A stretch of 64,000 bases of DNA. It comes from Hymenobacter taeanensis. GTDB lineage: Bacteria; Bacteroidota; Bacteroidia; Cytophagales; Hymenobacteraceae. The notes beneath the pieces were generated by a model. That model had not been told where the DNA came from and made no database searches. It saw only the letters and a program-made list of their open reading frames with translations. Positions 54,306 to 63,969 of this stretch are shown piece after piece. The stretch spans positions 2,697,001 to 2,761,000 of the forward strand of contig NZ_CP053538.1 of the NCBI RefSeq assembly GCF_013137895.1, in the 5' to 3' direction. A program made the position numbers and the translations under genes. How positions within the stretch are numbered: the stretch's first letter is position 1; each line of letters opens with the position of its first letter.

Positions 54306-55373
54306 ATGAAAATACTCTTTGTGGTTCCCTACCCGGTTGGAAAAGCACCCTCCCAACGATTCCGGTTTGAACAGTATCTACCGCTGCTCACAGAAGCCGG
54401 ACACACCTGGCATTTAACTTCGTTCATTGATCTGGCCACTTGGGATATATTGTACAAGCCGGGCCACGCATTAGCAAAAGCTACCGGTATAGTATTGGGC
54501 TTTTTACGCCGGTTTGTATTGCTTTTTAGTGTAGCTCAGTACGACTATGTGTTTATTCACCGAGAAGCTTCACCTATTGGGCCGCCTGTGTTTGAATGGA
54601 TAATTGCTAAACTGCTTAGGAAGAGAGTAATATATGATTTCGACGATGCTATTTGGTTGCCAAATACCTCGGAGGCCAATAAAATAGTGGCCGGGGTAAA
54701 GTGGCATCATAAAGTAGGGAGCATTTGCCGGTGGGCATATAAAATAAGCTGCGGCAATGAGTACCTAGCCACCTACGCCCGACAGTTTAACAACTGTGTA
54801 ATGGTGAATCCTACAACTATTGACACTGTTCACCTGCACAATCAGGTGCGCAACCAGCTCACCCCCGAACGATTAGTGATTGGCTGGACGGGTACACACT
54901 CTACTCTAAAGTATATTGAGCAGGTAGTACCTGTTTTGAGTAAGCTAGAGCAGGAATTCGACTTTGAATTTAGGGTTATTTCTAACGAGCCGCCAAAGTT
55001 GCCGCTTAAGTCGCTGGTGTTCGTGCCTTGGAAAAAAGAAACAGAAATTGCTGATCTTTTGCAATTTCATGTAGGCCTGATGCCGCTGGAAGACGATATA
55101 TGGGCAAAAGGCAAATGCGCTTTTAAGGCATTACAGTATATGGCTTTGGGAGAGCCTGCGCTGGTTTCGCCGGTGGGCATGAATACCGAAGTAGTTCAAG
55201 ATGGCTATAATGGGTATGTCTGTACAGATCTTGCGGATTGGGAAAATGCATTGCGCCTGCTACTGCAGGCTCCACCTTTGCGCAGCGAGCTAGGTAAACA
55301 TGCACGACATACTATTGAAGAGCGTTACTCAGTAACGGCTAATCTGCCCAATTTTCTGGCATTGTTCACTTGA
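54306..55373 (+). CDS. GT-B glycosyltransferase, GT4-like
   Basis: The 355-residue protein has ILFVVPYPVGKAPSQRFRFE at the N-terminus and VIYDFDDAIWLPN. IGWTGTHSTLKYIEQVVPVL begins the donor domain, and LQYMALGEPALVSPVGMNTE is the donor loop. The ATG at 54306 is preferred over a TTG three codons earlier. Its last 49 bases overlap the end of the convergent membrane-protein gene, with both frames intact. Confidence 0.86.
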   Translation: MKILFVVPYPVGKAPSQRFRFEQYLPLLTEAGHTWHLTSFIDLATWDILYKPGHALAKATGIVLGFLRRFVLLFSVAQYDYVFIHREASPIGPPVFEWIIAKLLRKRVIYDFDDAIWLPNTSEANKIVAGVKWHHKVGSICRWAYKISCGNEYLATYARQFNNCVMVNPTTIDTVHLHNQVRNQLTPERLVIGWTGTHSTLKYIEQVVPVLSKLEQEFDFEFRVISNEPPKLPLKSLVFVPWKKETEIADLLQFHVGLMPLEDDIWAKGKCAFKALQYMALGEPALVSPVGMNTEVVQDGYNGYVCTDLADWENALRLLLQAPPLRSELGKHARHTIEERYSVTANLPNFLALFT

Positions 55374-56695
55374 GGAGACCTTCGTGTCACCACGCGTCTG
55401 GGTGCTCTCGCTTTGAACTGCATAATATAAAGTGCACCTAAGTAAAAAGGCATAAGCGGAATTTTATAGCGTACAAGCGTGCCGAAATTACCGCTATTTA
55501 CGCCAACACCAATGGCAAATATTATCGAAAAAATAAAGCAAAAGGACAAAATAGGTTCGCCTGCGATTAACCGCAGGCTCTTTATTATCCCTGTTTTATA
55601 AAATAAACTGATCGTTAAATATATAAATAAGGTAGCCTCAAGTGCAGAAAGTAACATGACGGGATTTCGGGCTTCAAATAAAAAGGGCCTGAAAAGCGAA
55701 ACCACAATGGCTTGTGGTGCTACCTTTACAATTGAGGAAGCAGAACCATCAAACTCGCCTATATTATAGGCCGAGCCGCTTGCTACCTGCTGAGTAAGGT
55801 AATAGTTGTTGATTTTGCTGCGCTCACCAATTTTTTCTACATCATATCTTTCGTCGCCGGCCGTTAAAGTAGTAGCGCCAAAAGCGCCCACTATTATACC
55901 TAAACCAATAAACACTGGCTTTAAAATTAAACGCAAAGCACTTGATTTGATTTTTTGGTTGTATTCGTTAAATACCCATAATAGTGCAGGGGGAAGGAAA
56001 GATAATAAAATGTAAATCTTGACTGACGCAATTATATAAGCGCCAAGTAACCCCATTACTACTGCAGAAGGAACATTGCGACGGATAATTATGCCGTGAT
56101 AAAATCCATAGAACACCCACCCTAATGCTCCCATGCAGAGAGAGTCTTTCATTAATCCAGAGCCCCAAAAAAAGACAGATGGTAAAAAGAATACAGCTAT
56201 TGCCAACTTTTTATGGGCAAGAGGGAATATTCGCAAAAATGTCAGGTACATAGCCCACATTCCGGAGAAGCTAAGTATGGCAAACCCAAGCCCTATAACT
56301 GTATAAGTATTAAAGCAAAATAGCGAAAAAAAGGCGGCTACTTTTATAACAAAAAATTCTGTAGGAGCGCGATACCATTCCATCATCGACGCATATCGAC
56401 TAGTCTCTGGATCGAACTCTCCATGTGATAGTAATAGCTTAAAGCCAATTACAGGAGAGTCCATAAAGGCAGCATGTACCACTTTTACATGGTTAAAATA
56501 GTTAAAAGTATCCCCACCACCATAATAGAATTGATAAATAAGACCTAGCCCAATTGCACCTAAAAACTTTAATGAAAGCGCCGGAATAAAATACTTCTTG
56601 GTAAGCGCATTAGTGAAACGCTTGCGAAAGGCGAAAGCTAAGCCATAAAATAGGCCTAGGTAAAGCGGCGTTAGAAATAGGTCTTTGAGTTCCAT
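55325..56695 (-). CDS. Multi-spanning membrane protein, possible glycan polymerase
   Basis: The 456-residue protein has about ten predicted membrane helices, with a large periplasmic-type loop near residues 275-320 (GERSKINNYYLTQQVASGS) and a basic tail (RAPRRVVTRRSPQVNNARK). I do not recognise the family firmly. Topology and position near glycosyltransferases would fit a Wzy-like polymerase or a ligase, but the characteristic motifs are weak by nature. It is AT-rich in the membrane part. It overlaps the GT4-like gene tail to tail by 49 bases and precedes a TPR gene by 11 bases on the same strand. Confidence 0.7.
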   Translation of the reverse strand: MELKDLFLTPLYLGLFYGLAFAFRKRFTNALTKKYFIPALSLKFLGAIGLGLIYQFYYGGGDTFNYFNHVKVVHAAFMDSPVIGFKLLLSHGEFDPETSRYASMMEWYRAPTEFFVIKVAAFFSLFCFNTYTVIGLGFAILSFSGMWAMYLTFLRIFPLAHKKLAIAVFFLPSVFFWGSGLMKDSLCMGALGWVFYGFYHGIIIRRNVPSAVVMGLLGAYIIASVKIYILLSFLPPALLWVFNEYNQKIKSSALRLILKPVFIGLGIIVGAFGATTLTAGDERYDVEKIGERSKINNYYLTQQVASGSAYNIGEFDGSASSIVKVAPQAIVVSLFRPFLFEARNPVMLLSALEATLFIYLTISLFYKTGIIKSLRLIAGEPILSFCFIFSIIFAIGVGVNSGNFGTLVRYKIPLMPFYLGALYIMQFKARAPRRVVTRRSPQVNNARKLGRLAVTE

Positions 56696-56706
56696 GCGCG
56701 AAGGCC

Positions 56707-57960
56707 TTACTTTTTGTTTTTCTTCAAGTACGCTCTTGCCTCGTTGTATTGCTCCGAGTTACGCTCTGATTTCTCACGTACTATCGTGTAATACCGGATT
56801 GCGGTTTTGACATCCTTTTCTTTGTCGGCTATACGTGCCAAGGCCAAGGTAGCATAGAGGTAGAAGCCACCAGATGTTTCAGCAGTGCTCTCCGCAAAAA
56901 CGATGCAGCGCAAGTAGTAGTCCTTTGCTTTTGTAAAATCCTTGTACTTGTTCTGCATGAGCCAACCCAGGAAATAGGTAGCATAGCGCCCGCTGATAGC
57001 CTCATAGCCAGGAAGACCTTGGTTGAGCTTGTCCAGAATCTCACGACTTACACGTTCGCACTCCCGAAATTCGCCCTGATTGAAGCAGACTAAGGCATAG
57101 AAGCGCTGGCAATACGCGTTATCGGGATAGGTAGAAGCCATGTAGCGGGCAATGGGCATCGCGGCCTCTGGTTTGTTCTCCTCATTAAGGAGAATCTTCA
57201 TGAGAAATACCCGCGCCTCTGGCCCTACATAAAAGCCGTTGTCGGCCACGTTGCGAAGTTGCTGTAGGCCTAGTGCCTTGTTCCCCTTCGGGAAAAACAG
57301 CAGAACGGGCTTCAGTAAAGGGTAGTTATCTGGTATCCAGATAGAGTAATAATTAAATAGCGCCTGGCCAAACAGAAACTCGGGGCTTAGTCCATTCGCT
57401 TCTTTGCTAATCTCCAGATAATCGAGGGCGCGTTTGGCACTGACGGTAGCTTTGCGCCAGTCGCGGCGGTCTGCGTGGAGGCGGCCATCAAAGCCATACG
57501 CAGCTGCTAGGAAGAAACACGCTTCGTAGTTGCGGTTATCGGCGGTATAGAGCTTTTCGCCCTTTGTAATAGCCGTATCCATGTAGGCGAAAAACAGCTT
57601 GTCGTACTGTTTCGTCTGGTTGTTAGTGGGTACTATTTTCCACCAGGTACTAAGGCCTAGTAAGAAGTAAGGCATTGGGTGGTTGGGGTAGCGCCGCCGC
57701 AAGGAGCGAAACTGCCGCTCAGCCTTGTCATACTTGAAATTATACAGGTTGTATACCGCCCCCTCTAGCTCGGTCTGAATATCCTTGTCTAACAAGAGCC
57801 AGCCCTTGGTGTCAACCGCATTGGGGGCAACATCCACGTTCTCGAGTTGCACCTGGCGGGTAGTATCTAGCGAGGATGCTCGGTTCGTTCCGGATTGCTG
57901 TGCCCAAACCGATAATGGGAGTAGGAAGAGCAACAGGATAAAACTGAGTTTTTGAATCAT
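56707..57960 (-). CDS. Secreted or periplasmic TPR-repeat protein
   Basis: The 417-residue protein has a signal peptide (SFILLLFLLPLSVWAQQ) cut near residue 20. Helical repeats follow, with TPR-like units such as YNFKYDKAERQFRSLRRRYP, then others through the protein up to AIRYYTIVREKSERNSEQYN near the end. The ATG at 57960 is chosen because it places the signal peptide at the start; the open frame upstream to 58086 looks non-coding and overlaps the divergent peptidase start. No enzyme motif is seen. It may organise a cell-envelope complex. Confidence 0.8.
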   Translation of the reverse strand: MIQKLSFILLLFLLPLSVWAQQSGTNRASSLDTTRQVQLENVDVAPNAVDTKGWLLLDKDIQTELEGAVYNLYNFKYDKAERQFRSLRRRYPNHPMPYFLLGLSTWWKIVPTNNQTKQYDKLFFAYMDTAITKGEKLYTADNRNYEACFFLAAAYGFDGRLHADRRDWRKATVSAKRALDYLEISKEANGLSPEFLFGQALFNYYSIWIPDNYPLLKPVLLFFPKGNKALGLQQLRNVADNGFYVGPEARVFLMKILLNEENKPEAAMPIARYMASTYPDNAYCQRFYALVCFNQGEFRECERVSREILDKLNQGLPGYEAISGRYATYFLGWLMQNKYKDFTKAKDYYLRCIVFAESTAETSGGFYLYATLALARIADKEKDVKTAIRYYTIVREKSERNSEQYNEARAYLKKNKK

Positions 57961-58069
57961 AATCACAACTAATGTCGACTTCGCTCTTACAATTCTAACT
58001 GGCGAAACTGCCTCCCAAAAGGCTAAATTAGGACTTTTATCCTGGTTTTGGACAAACAAGCCCCCCGCT

Positions 58070-58984
58070 ATGAAGCTTTTACACACCCTATGTCAGATTG
58101 CCGCACCCTCCGGCAACGAAGCTCCTTTATCTGAATTCCTACTAAATTATATTCAGCAGAATAAAGAAAGGTGGAAGACTCAACCAACCGTTTTACAAGG
58201 TGAAGAGTTTCAGGATTGTATTATCCTGGTATTCGGAAGACCTCGTACTGCCGTTTTTGCGCACATTGATAGCATTGGATTCACCGTCCGGTACGGGAAG
58301 CAGTTAGTTCGAATTGGAGGCCCCGATGCTGAAACAGGCTACCAACTAGTGGGCGAAGATGCTCAGGGAAAAATTGAGTGCACGCTTGTAGTAAGCGAGC
58401 GAGATGGAGCACTTACCTACGAATATGAGCGGGAGATTGAGCGAGGTACTGAGCTAACATTTCGCTGTGATTTTAGGGAAACAGACACCACGGTGCAGAG
58501 CTGCTATTTGGATAACCGACTGGGAGTTTGGAATGCGCTTCGCTTATGTGAGACGCTGCAGGATGGTGTCATTGTTTTCTCTTGCTGGGAAGAGCATGGG
58601 GGAGGCTCCGTGGCCTACCTGGCTAAGTACATTTACGAGACATATGGGGTTCGACAGGCACTCATTTCGGATATTACGTGGGTAACGGAGGGCGTGCGGC
58701 CTGGTAAGGGAGTGGTTATTTCTCTGCGCGACTCCCTGATTCCGCGTCGCAGCTACGTGGAGCGTATCCGGCGTCTTGCGCAAGAGGCCGGTATTCCGCA
58801 CCAATTGGAGGTGGAAGGCAGCGGGGGCTCTGATGCTAAGGAGCTGCAACACGGCTCACAACCGTGGGACTGGTGTTTTATAGGGGCTCCGGAAGACAAT
58901 GTGCACTCGCCAGACGAGATAGTGGACAAGCGCGACATTGAGAGCATGCTTGCCTTATATCAGGTATTGCTGCAGAAGCTGTAG
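58070..58984 (+). CDS. M42-type metallopeptidase (aminopeptidase)
   Basis: The 304-residue protein starts LLHTLCQIAAPSGNEAPLSE. It has the metal ligands typical of the M42/M20 group in FAHIDSIGF (His and Asp), YLDNRLGVWNAL (bridging Asp), FSCWEEHGGGS (general base Glu and ligand Glu), ISDITWVTEG (Asp) and DNVHSPDE (His). M42 enzymes are cytosolic aminopeptidases with two metals. It is divergent from the TPR gene. A terminator hairpin follows. Confidence 0.87.
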   Translation: MKLLHTLCQIAAPSGNEAPLSEFLLNYIQQNKERWKTQPTVLQGEEFQDCIILVFGRPRTAVFAHIDSIGFTVRYGKQLVRIGGPDAETGYQLVGEDAQGKIECTLVVSERDGALTYEYEREIERGTELTFRCDFRETDTTVQSCYLDNRLGVWNALRLCETLQDGVIVFSCWEEHGGGSVAYLAKYIYETYGVRQALISDITWVTEGVRPGKGVVISLRDSLIPRRSYVERIRRLAQEAGIPHQLEVEGSGGSDAKELQHGSQPWDWCFIGAPEDNVHSPDEIVDKRDIESMLALYQVLLQKL

Positions 58985-59004
58985 GCCACTGCTAATTTCA
59001 TGAC

Positions 59005-59046
59005 GCGCAAAAAGCCGCTCAGACTAATCTGGGCGGCTTTTTGCGC
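59005..59046 (+). terminator. Terminator after the M42 peptidase
   Basis: GCGCAAAAAGCCGC (59005-59018) pairs perfectly with 59033-59046, closing on an inner TCAGA/TCTGG partial stem, with A and T runs within the arms. Confidence 0.85.
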
Positions 59047-59187
59047 ATTTGGGTGAAAATATCAGGCTTGAGGAGGGGGTAGCGGTAGTTGCTGAAAGCT
59101 TGAGGATTAGGTAATAAATTATATTTTACCCTCAGAATCCATCTCTTTCTGCTTTCAACCCAACACCTCACCCTATTCCCACCGTGT

Positions 59188-61419
59188 ATGATGAATGTTC
59201 TTTACGTGGTGCCAGCGCTTGGTGTGCTGGCTTTATTGTATACCTGGGTGCGCTCAGGCTGGGTTACTCGTCAGGATGCTGGCGATGAACGCATGCGCAC
59301 AATTGCCGGCTACATTGCTGATGGAGCCCTTGCCTTCTTGAAAGCAGAGTACCGAGTGCTAACAATTTTCGGTTTGATAGCTAGTGCCTTCCTGTTCTAT
59401 TTGGGGAGCACGGGCGAGAAATCAAGCCCTGTTATTGTGGGGGCGTTTTTAGTTGGAGCTATATTTTCAGCATTGGCCGGCTTCATCGGGATGAAGATTG
59501 CTACCAAGGCTAATGTGCGGACAGCCCAGGCGGCGCGCACGAGCCTAAGCAATGCCCTGAACGTATCCTTTTCGGGAGGTTCTGTGATGGGGATGGGGGT
59601 AGCGGGCCTTGCGGTGCTAGGCCTAGGCTCGCTGTTCATTGTGTTCTATCAGATGTTTGTAGTGAGCCAGAATGGCGGAGCCAACGGGGTGGAGATGGAA
59701 AAGGCACTGGAGGTGCTAACGGGCTTTTCATTGGGTGCCGAAAGCATTGCGCTCTTTGCGCGAGTGGGAGGGGGTATTTACACCAAAGCTGCCGACGTAG
59801 GAGCTGACCTGGTGGGCAAAGTAGAGGCGGGCATTCCGGAAGACGACCCGCGCAACCCCGCTACCATTGCCGATAACGTGGGCGACAACGTGGGTGACGT
59901 GGCTGGCATGGGTGCCGACCTGTTTGGCTCATACGTGGCTACTATTCTCGCCACTATGGTGCTCGGCCGGGAAGTGGTAGCCCGCGGAGACCAGTTTCAG
60001 GGACTTTCCCCCATTCTGCTACCCATGGTAATTGCGGGCATGGGTATTCTGGCCTCGCTGGTTGGGATTCTGATGGTGCGGGTGAAAGAGAACGGGAATG
60101 TACAGGCGGCCTTAAACCTGGGCAATTACGTTTCCGTGTTGGTATCGGCAGTGGCGTCTTACTTTATTATCCGCTGGATGCTGCCTACCGAAGACCTAAC
60201 AATTCGTGGTATCACCTTCAGCGCAATGAACGTGTTTTACGCCGTGCTGGTAGGCCTGGTAGTAGGTACCCTCATGAGCATCATTACGGAGTATTACACG
60301 GCCATGGGCAAGCGGCCGGTGCTCAGCATTGTGCGGCAGAGTAGCACGGGGCACGCCACTACGGTGATAGGTGGCCTAGCCGTGGGCATGGAGTCTACGG
60401 TACTGCCTATTATCGTGCTGGCAGCCGGTATCGTGCTCAGTTATGAATGTGCGGGCCTGTATGGCGTAGCTATTGCGGCGGCCGGCATGATGGCTACTAC
60501 CGCCATGCAGCTGGCCATTGACGCCTTCGGCCCCATTGCCGATAATGCCGGCGGTATTGCCGAGATGAGTGAGCTGCCCAAGGAAGTGCGGGAGCGGACC
60601 GATATTCTAGATGCCGTAGGTAATACCACGGCCGCTACCGGCAAAGGCTTTGCTATTGCCTCCGCGGCGCTAACCTCACTGGCGCTGTTCGCAGCGTTTA
60701 TGGGCACGGCTAACATCACCTCCATTGATATCAGCAATGCGCGCGTGCTGGCCGGGCTGTTTGTGGGGGCTATGATTCCCTTTATTTTCTCGGCGCTGGC
60801 AATTTCAGCCGTGGGGCGGGCTGCTATGGCCATGGTACAGGAGGTACGGCGGCAATTCCGGGAGATTCCTGGGATTATGGAAGGCACCGGCCGGCCGGAG
60901 TATGAGAAGTGCGTGGCCATTTCCACTCAGGCGGCCATCCGGGAAATGATGCTGCCGGGGGCCATTGCGCTGGTAGTACCGGTTATCATTGGTTTCAGCT
61001 TCGGGCCTGAGGTGTTGGGTGGTACCTTGGCGGGAGTTACCGTTTCGGGTGTGCTGATGGCCATGTTCCAGAGCAACGCCGGTGGGGCTTGGGATAACGC
61101 TAAGAAGTCGTTTGAGAAGGGCGTGATGATTGATGGGAAGATGGAGTTTAAGGGCTCTGAGGCGCACAAGGCCTCCGTAACTGGCGACACTGTAGGTGAC
61201 CCGTTTAAGGATACATCTGGCCCTTCCATGAACATTCTCATCAAGCTCATGAGCATTGTGTCGTTGGTAATTGCACCGCACATTGCCGCGCCAAGCCGGG
61301 CCGTAGTGCGTAGAGAAGTACTGCCCAAAACCGAGATGCACGCGCGGCCAAATGTGAAGTACGCCGATCTGGCTCCCAAGGCCACCGACGCAGTATTTGT
61401 GCGCATGCGCCAGCTCTAA
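59188..61419 (+). CDS. hppA: Membrane-bound pyrophosphatase, K+-dependent type (Na+ and/or H+ pump)
   Basis: The 743-residue protein has about 16 membrane helices. It couples pyrophosphate hydrolysis to ion export. The pyrophosphate and Mg sites are in [20 protein letters not shown] and near residue 229 ([19 protein letters not shown]). At 478-487 the sequence reads [10 protein letters not shown]: Ala482 and Gly485 are the residues that mark K+-dependent pumps, while K+-independent ones have Lys and Thr. K+-dependent pumps include Na+, Na+/H+ and H+ types, so the ion is not settled here. The ATG at 59188 is followed at once by a second ATG. Confidence 0.93.
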   Translation: MMNVLYVVPALGVLALLYTWVRSGWVTRQDAGDERMRTIAGYIADGALAFLKAEYRVLTIFGLIASAFLFYLGSTGEKSSPVIVGAFLVGAIFSALAGFIGMKIATKANVRTAQAARTSLSNALNVSFSGGSVMGMGVAGLAVLGLGSLFIVFYQMFVVSQNGGANGVEMEKALEVLTGFSLGAESIALFARVGGGIYTKAADVGADLVGKVEAGIPEDDPRNPATIADNVGDNVGDVAGMGADLFGSYVATILATMVLGREVVARGDQFQGLSPILLPMVIAGMGILASLVGILMVRVKENGNVQAALNLGNYVSVLVSAVASYFIIRWMLPTEDLTIRGITFSAMNVFYAVLVGLVVGTLMSIITEYYTAMGKRPVLSIVRQSSTGHATTVIGGLAVGMESTVLPIIVLAAGIVLSYECAGLYGVAIAAAGMMATTAMQLAIDAFGPIADNAGGIAEMSELPKEVRERTDILDAVGNTTAATGKGFAIASAALTSLALFAAFMGTANITSIDISNARVLAGLFVGAMIPFIFSALAISAVGRAAMAMVQEVRRQFREIPGIMEGTGRPEYEKCVAISTQAAIREMMLPGAIALVVPVIIGFSFGPEVLGGTLAGVTVSGVLMAMFQSNAGGAWDNAKKSFEKGVMIDGKMEFKGSEAHKASVTGDTVGDPFKDTSGPSMNILIKLMSIVSLVIAPHIAAPSRAVVRREVLPKTEMHARPNVKYADLAPKATDAVFVRMRQL

Positions 61420-61509
61420 ATCCTACGCGTAATTACGTGCCATCTATGCTAGGAGCACCGTTCAGGCATAGGGGCTTCGAGCCCAAATAAAAGTAACATG
61501 TGGTGGGTT

Positions 61510-61543
61510 AAGCCGCTCTGCCAAACAAGTGGGGCGGCTTTTT
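61510..61543 (+). terminator. Terminator after hppA
   Basis: AAGCCGC (61510-61516) pairs with GCGGCTT (61534-61540), followed by TTT. It lies 91 bases after hppA and just before the hpt promoter box, which argues against an hpt start at 61498. Confidence 0.75.
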
Positions 61544-61547
61544 CTAC

Positions 61548-61555
61548 TACCTTTG
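61548..61555 (+). promoter_or_regulatory. Probable -7 box of hpt
   Basis: TACCTTTG matches TAnnTTTG and lies 35 bases before the ATG at 61591. No TTG lies at the ideal distance; the terminator stem occupies that place. Confidence 0.45.
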
Positions 61556-61590
61556 GGCCCATCTTCGCCCAGGGCCCTAACCCCATACGG

Positions 61591-62130
61591 ATGAATCCGG
61601 ACCATATTTCACTGCATAACAAGCAGTTTGAGCCGTACCTGCCAGCTGCGCAACTAACTACGGCTATTCAGGAACTGGCCACCAGGCTTACGCAAGACTA
61701 CGCTGACAAAACGCCCTTGTTCGTGGCAGTGCTCAACGGCTCCTTCATGTTCGTGGCTGACTTAATGAAAGGCCTCCGTTTCGATTGTGAGGTGTCGTTC
61801 ATCAAAGTAGCTTCTTACCAAGGTACTAGCAGCACCGGCAGCGTAAAAGAAGTTCTAGGCCTGTCAGAAGACATCAAAGGCCGGCACGTTATCATTGTAG
61901 AGGATATTGTGGATACCGGCCACACCATGCGTATGCTCTTGGATACCCTTGCGGCCAAGCAGCCTGCTTCTCTGGAAGTGGCTACCTTGTTTCTGAAGCC
62001 AGAGTGCCTGCAGCATGAGCTGCCGATCCGGTACGTAGGCCTGAGTATTCCCAACGATTTTATTGTGGGCTACGGGCTTGATTATGATGGCTTAGGCCGC
62101 AACTACCCCGACGTGTATAAAGCAGTATAA
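61591..62130 (+). CDS. hpt: Hypoxanthine phosphoribosyltransferase
   Basis: The 179-residue enzyme makes IMP (and GMP) from hypoxanthine (or guanine) and PRPP. The PRPP loop is IIVEDIVDTGHTMRML, and LFVAVLNGSFMFVADL and VGYGLDYDGLGRN are family segments for pyrophosphate and base binding. The ATG at 61591 is preferred over 61498, because the latter lies inside the hppA terminator and before the promoter box. Confidence 0.92.
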   Translation: MNPDHISLHNKQFEPYLPAAQLTTAIQELATRLTQDYADKTPLFVAVLNGSFMFVADLMKGLRFDCEVSFIKVASYQGTSSTGSVKEVLGLSEDIKGRHVIIVEDIVDTGHTMRMLLDTLAAKQPASLEVATLFLKPECLQHELPIRYVGLSIPNDFIVGYGLDYDGLGRNYPDVYKAV

Positions 62131-62240
62131 CGCGGTTCCTAGCTAAAATTCGCTGGGCTGCGTACAGCGGCTTACCTCCGCATTGCTTATCTTTCCTCAA
62201 CCACCTGTTTTTCCCTTTCCTCGCGAAATACCCGCTTGCC

Positions 62241-62864
62241 ATGCTGAATCTCGTGCTCTTCGGCCCTCCCGGTGCCGGTAAAGGAACGCAAAGCCAGAAG
62301 CTCATTGCTCAATACAACCTGGTACATCTTTCCACCGGCGACCTGCTCCGTGCTCAAATTGCGCAGGGTACTGACCTAGGCCTACGGGCAAAAAAACTGA
62401 TGGACGAAGGTCTGTTGGTGCCTGATGAAGTGGTAATCGGCATGATTGACCATGCGTTGAAAAATAACAAGCAGGCGGCCGGCTTCATCTTCGATGGCTT
62501 CCCGCGGACAGTTCCTCAGGCCGAGAGCCTCGACCAACTGCTGGCCCAGCACAACACCAGTGTGTCATGCATGGTGGCGCTGGAAGTGGCCGAGGAGGAA
62601 CTAGTAAAGCGGCTGTTGGAGCGCGGTAAAACCTCCGGCCGGCCCGATGACCAGGACGAAACCAAAATTCGTAAGCGGGTAACGGTATATAATACTGAAA
62701 CGGCGCAGGTGGCTGGGTACTATGCTAAGCAGGGTAAATTTCACTCCCTAAACGGTATTGGCGCTATTGAAGACATATACGGTCAGATCTGTGGCATCCT
62801 TAACAAGCACCAGCCGGCTACTGCTCAAGATAGCCGACAGGCAACCGACGAAGTAAAAGCGTAA
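62241..62864 (+). CDS. adk: Adenylate kinase
   Basis: The 207-residue enzyme interconverts ATP plus AMP and two ADP. The P-loop is LFGPPGAGKGTQ at about residues 4-15, the AMP-site segment LVHLSTGDLLRAQI, and FDGFPRTVPQAE follows. The LID is short (RGKTSGRPDD) with no zinc cysteines. The C-terminal tail (QPATAQDSRQATDEVKA) extends beyond the usual end. The stop TAA coincides with the start of a TAACTTTG box. The gene lies in a hpt-adk-obg order frequent in Bacteroidota. Confidence 0.94.
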   Translation: MLNLVLFGPPGAGKGTQSQKLIAQYNLVHLSTGDLLRAQIAQGTDLGLRAKKLMDEGLLVPDEVVIGMIDHALKNNKQAAGFIFDGFPRTVPQAESLDQLLAQHNTSVSCMVALEVAEEELVKRLLERGKTSGRPDDQDETKIRKRVTVYNTETAQVAGYYAKQGKFHSLNGIGAIEDIYGQICGILNKHQPATAQDSRQATDEVKA

Positions 62865-62869
62865 CTTTG
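62862..62869 (+). promoter_or_regulatory. TAnnTTTG box overlapping the adk stop codon
   Basis: TAACTTTG matches the -7 consensus; its first three bases are the adk stop codon. It could drive obg (start 62974), but a terminator hairpin lies between, so its activity is uncertain. Confidence 0.3.
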
Positions 62870-62905
62870 CAGCTGCTACCCGCTTGGGTGGTGGCAGAAT
62901 CCTCT

Positions 62906-62957
62906 GTCATCCTGACTATTCCGCCGCAAGGGCGGAATAGTCAGGATGACTTTTTTT
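62906..62957 (+). terminator. Terminator of adk, 20-base perfect stem
   Basis: GTCATCCTGACTATTCCGCC (62906-62925) is perfectly complementary to 62931-62950, with a 5-base loop GCAAG and T7 at 62951-62957. The stem is longer than needed for termination. It ends only 16 bases before the obg start. Confidence 0.85.
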
Positions 62958-62973
62958 AAGTACGCGCAGCAGC

Positions 62974-63969
62974 ATGGCTTCCAATAATTTCATTGACTAC
63001 GTTAAAATCAACTGTCGCTCGGGCAAGGGCGGAGCTGGTTCTCACCACTTCTTTCGGGCCAAAGGCCTGCCTAACGGCGGACCCGATGGGGGCGATGGCG
63101 GCCGTGGGGGGCATATTATTCTGGAAGGCAGCTCCCAGCTCTGGACGCTGCTACACCTGCAGTACCAGAAACACCTGATTGCTAAACCCGGCGAGAATGG
63201 TGGCGAAAACCTGCGCTCAGGTGCTCAGGGTGATGATATTATTATTCAGGTGCCATTGGGTACTGTTGCCCGTGACGCGGAAACCGGCGAGAAAAAGCTG
63301 GAAATAACCGAAGACGGCCAGCGCCTAATCCTGACGCCCGGTGGGCGGGGTGGCCTCGGCAACGACCACTTTAAGTCAGCTACCAACCAGGCCCCCAGCT
63401 ATGCCCAGCCCGGTGAGCCCGGTATTGATGAGTGGGTAATTCTGGAACTGAAACTGCTGGCCGACGTGGGGTTGGTAGGTTTCCCGAATGCTGGTAAAAG
63501 CACGCTGCTCTCAGTTGTATCGGCGGCCAAGCCCAAGATTGCCGATTACGCCTTTACCACGCTCACGCCCAATCTTGGGGTAGTGGCCTACCGCGACTAT
63601 AAGTCGTTTGTGATGGCCGATATTCCGGGTATCATCGAAGGCGCAGCAGAAGGCAAAGGCTTAGGTACACGCTTCTTGCGCCACATTGAGCGCAACTCCA
63701 TCCTGCTGTTTATGATCAGCTGCGACTCGCCGGACATTGCGGCAGAGTATCAGGTGCTGCTGAGTGAGTTACAGCAATTTAACCCCGAGCTGCTGGAGAA
63801 GAAGCGCCTGCTGGCCATTTCAAAATCCGACATGCTTGATGAAGAGTTGGAGGAAGAAATCCGTGGGACCCTGCCCACCGATTTGCCTTCTGTGTTCATC
63901 TCTAGCCTCACCAACAAAAATATCCAGAAGCTAAAGGATATGATTTGGGAGGCGCTGCACGCGGAGTAA
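62974..63969 (+). CDS. obg: GTPase Obg (CgtA)
   Basis: This 331-residue essential GTPase of ribosome assembly is complete. The glycine-rich OBG fold occupies residues 1 to about 160 ([51 protein letters not shown]). The GTPase domain follows, with the P-loop [11 protein letters not shown], switch [10 protein letters not shown], the DIPG motif [11 protein letters not shown] and the base-recognition SKSD. The C-terminal OCT domain of some family members is absent. It follows adk after a terminator. Confidence 0.96.
   Translation: MASNNFIDYVKINCRSGKGGAGSHHFFRAKGLPNGGPDGGDGGRGGHIILEGSSQLWTLLHLQYQKHLIAKPGENGGENLRSGAQGDDIIIQVPLGTVARDAETGEKKLEITEDGQRLILTPGGRGGLGNDHFKSATNQAPSYAQPGEPGIDEWVILELKLLADVGLVGFPNAGKSTLLSVVSAAKPKIADYAFTTLTPNLGVVAYRDYKSFVMADIPGIIEGAAEGKGLGTRFLRHIERNSILLFMISCDSPDIAAEYQVLLSELQQFNPELLEKKRLLAISKSDMLDEELEEEIRGTLPTDLPSVFISSLTNKNIQKLKDMIWEALHAE

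Noticed and set aside
60441..61341. Long minus-strand frames opposite hppA
   Set aside because: They mirror the third-position bias of a strongly conserved pump gene and have no own motifs.
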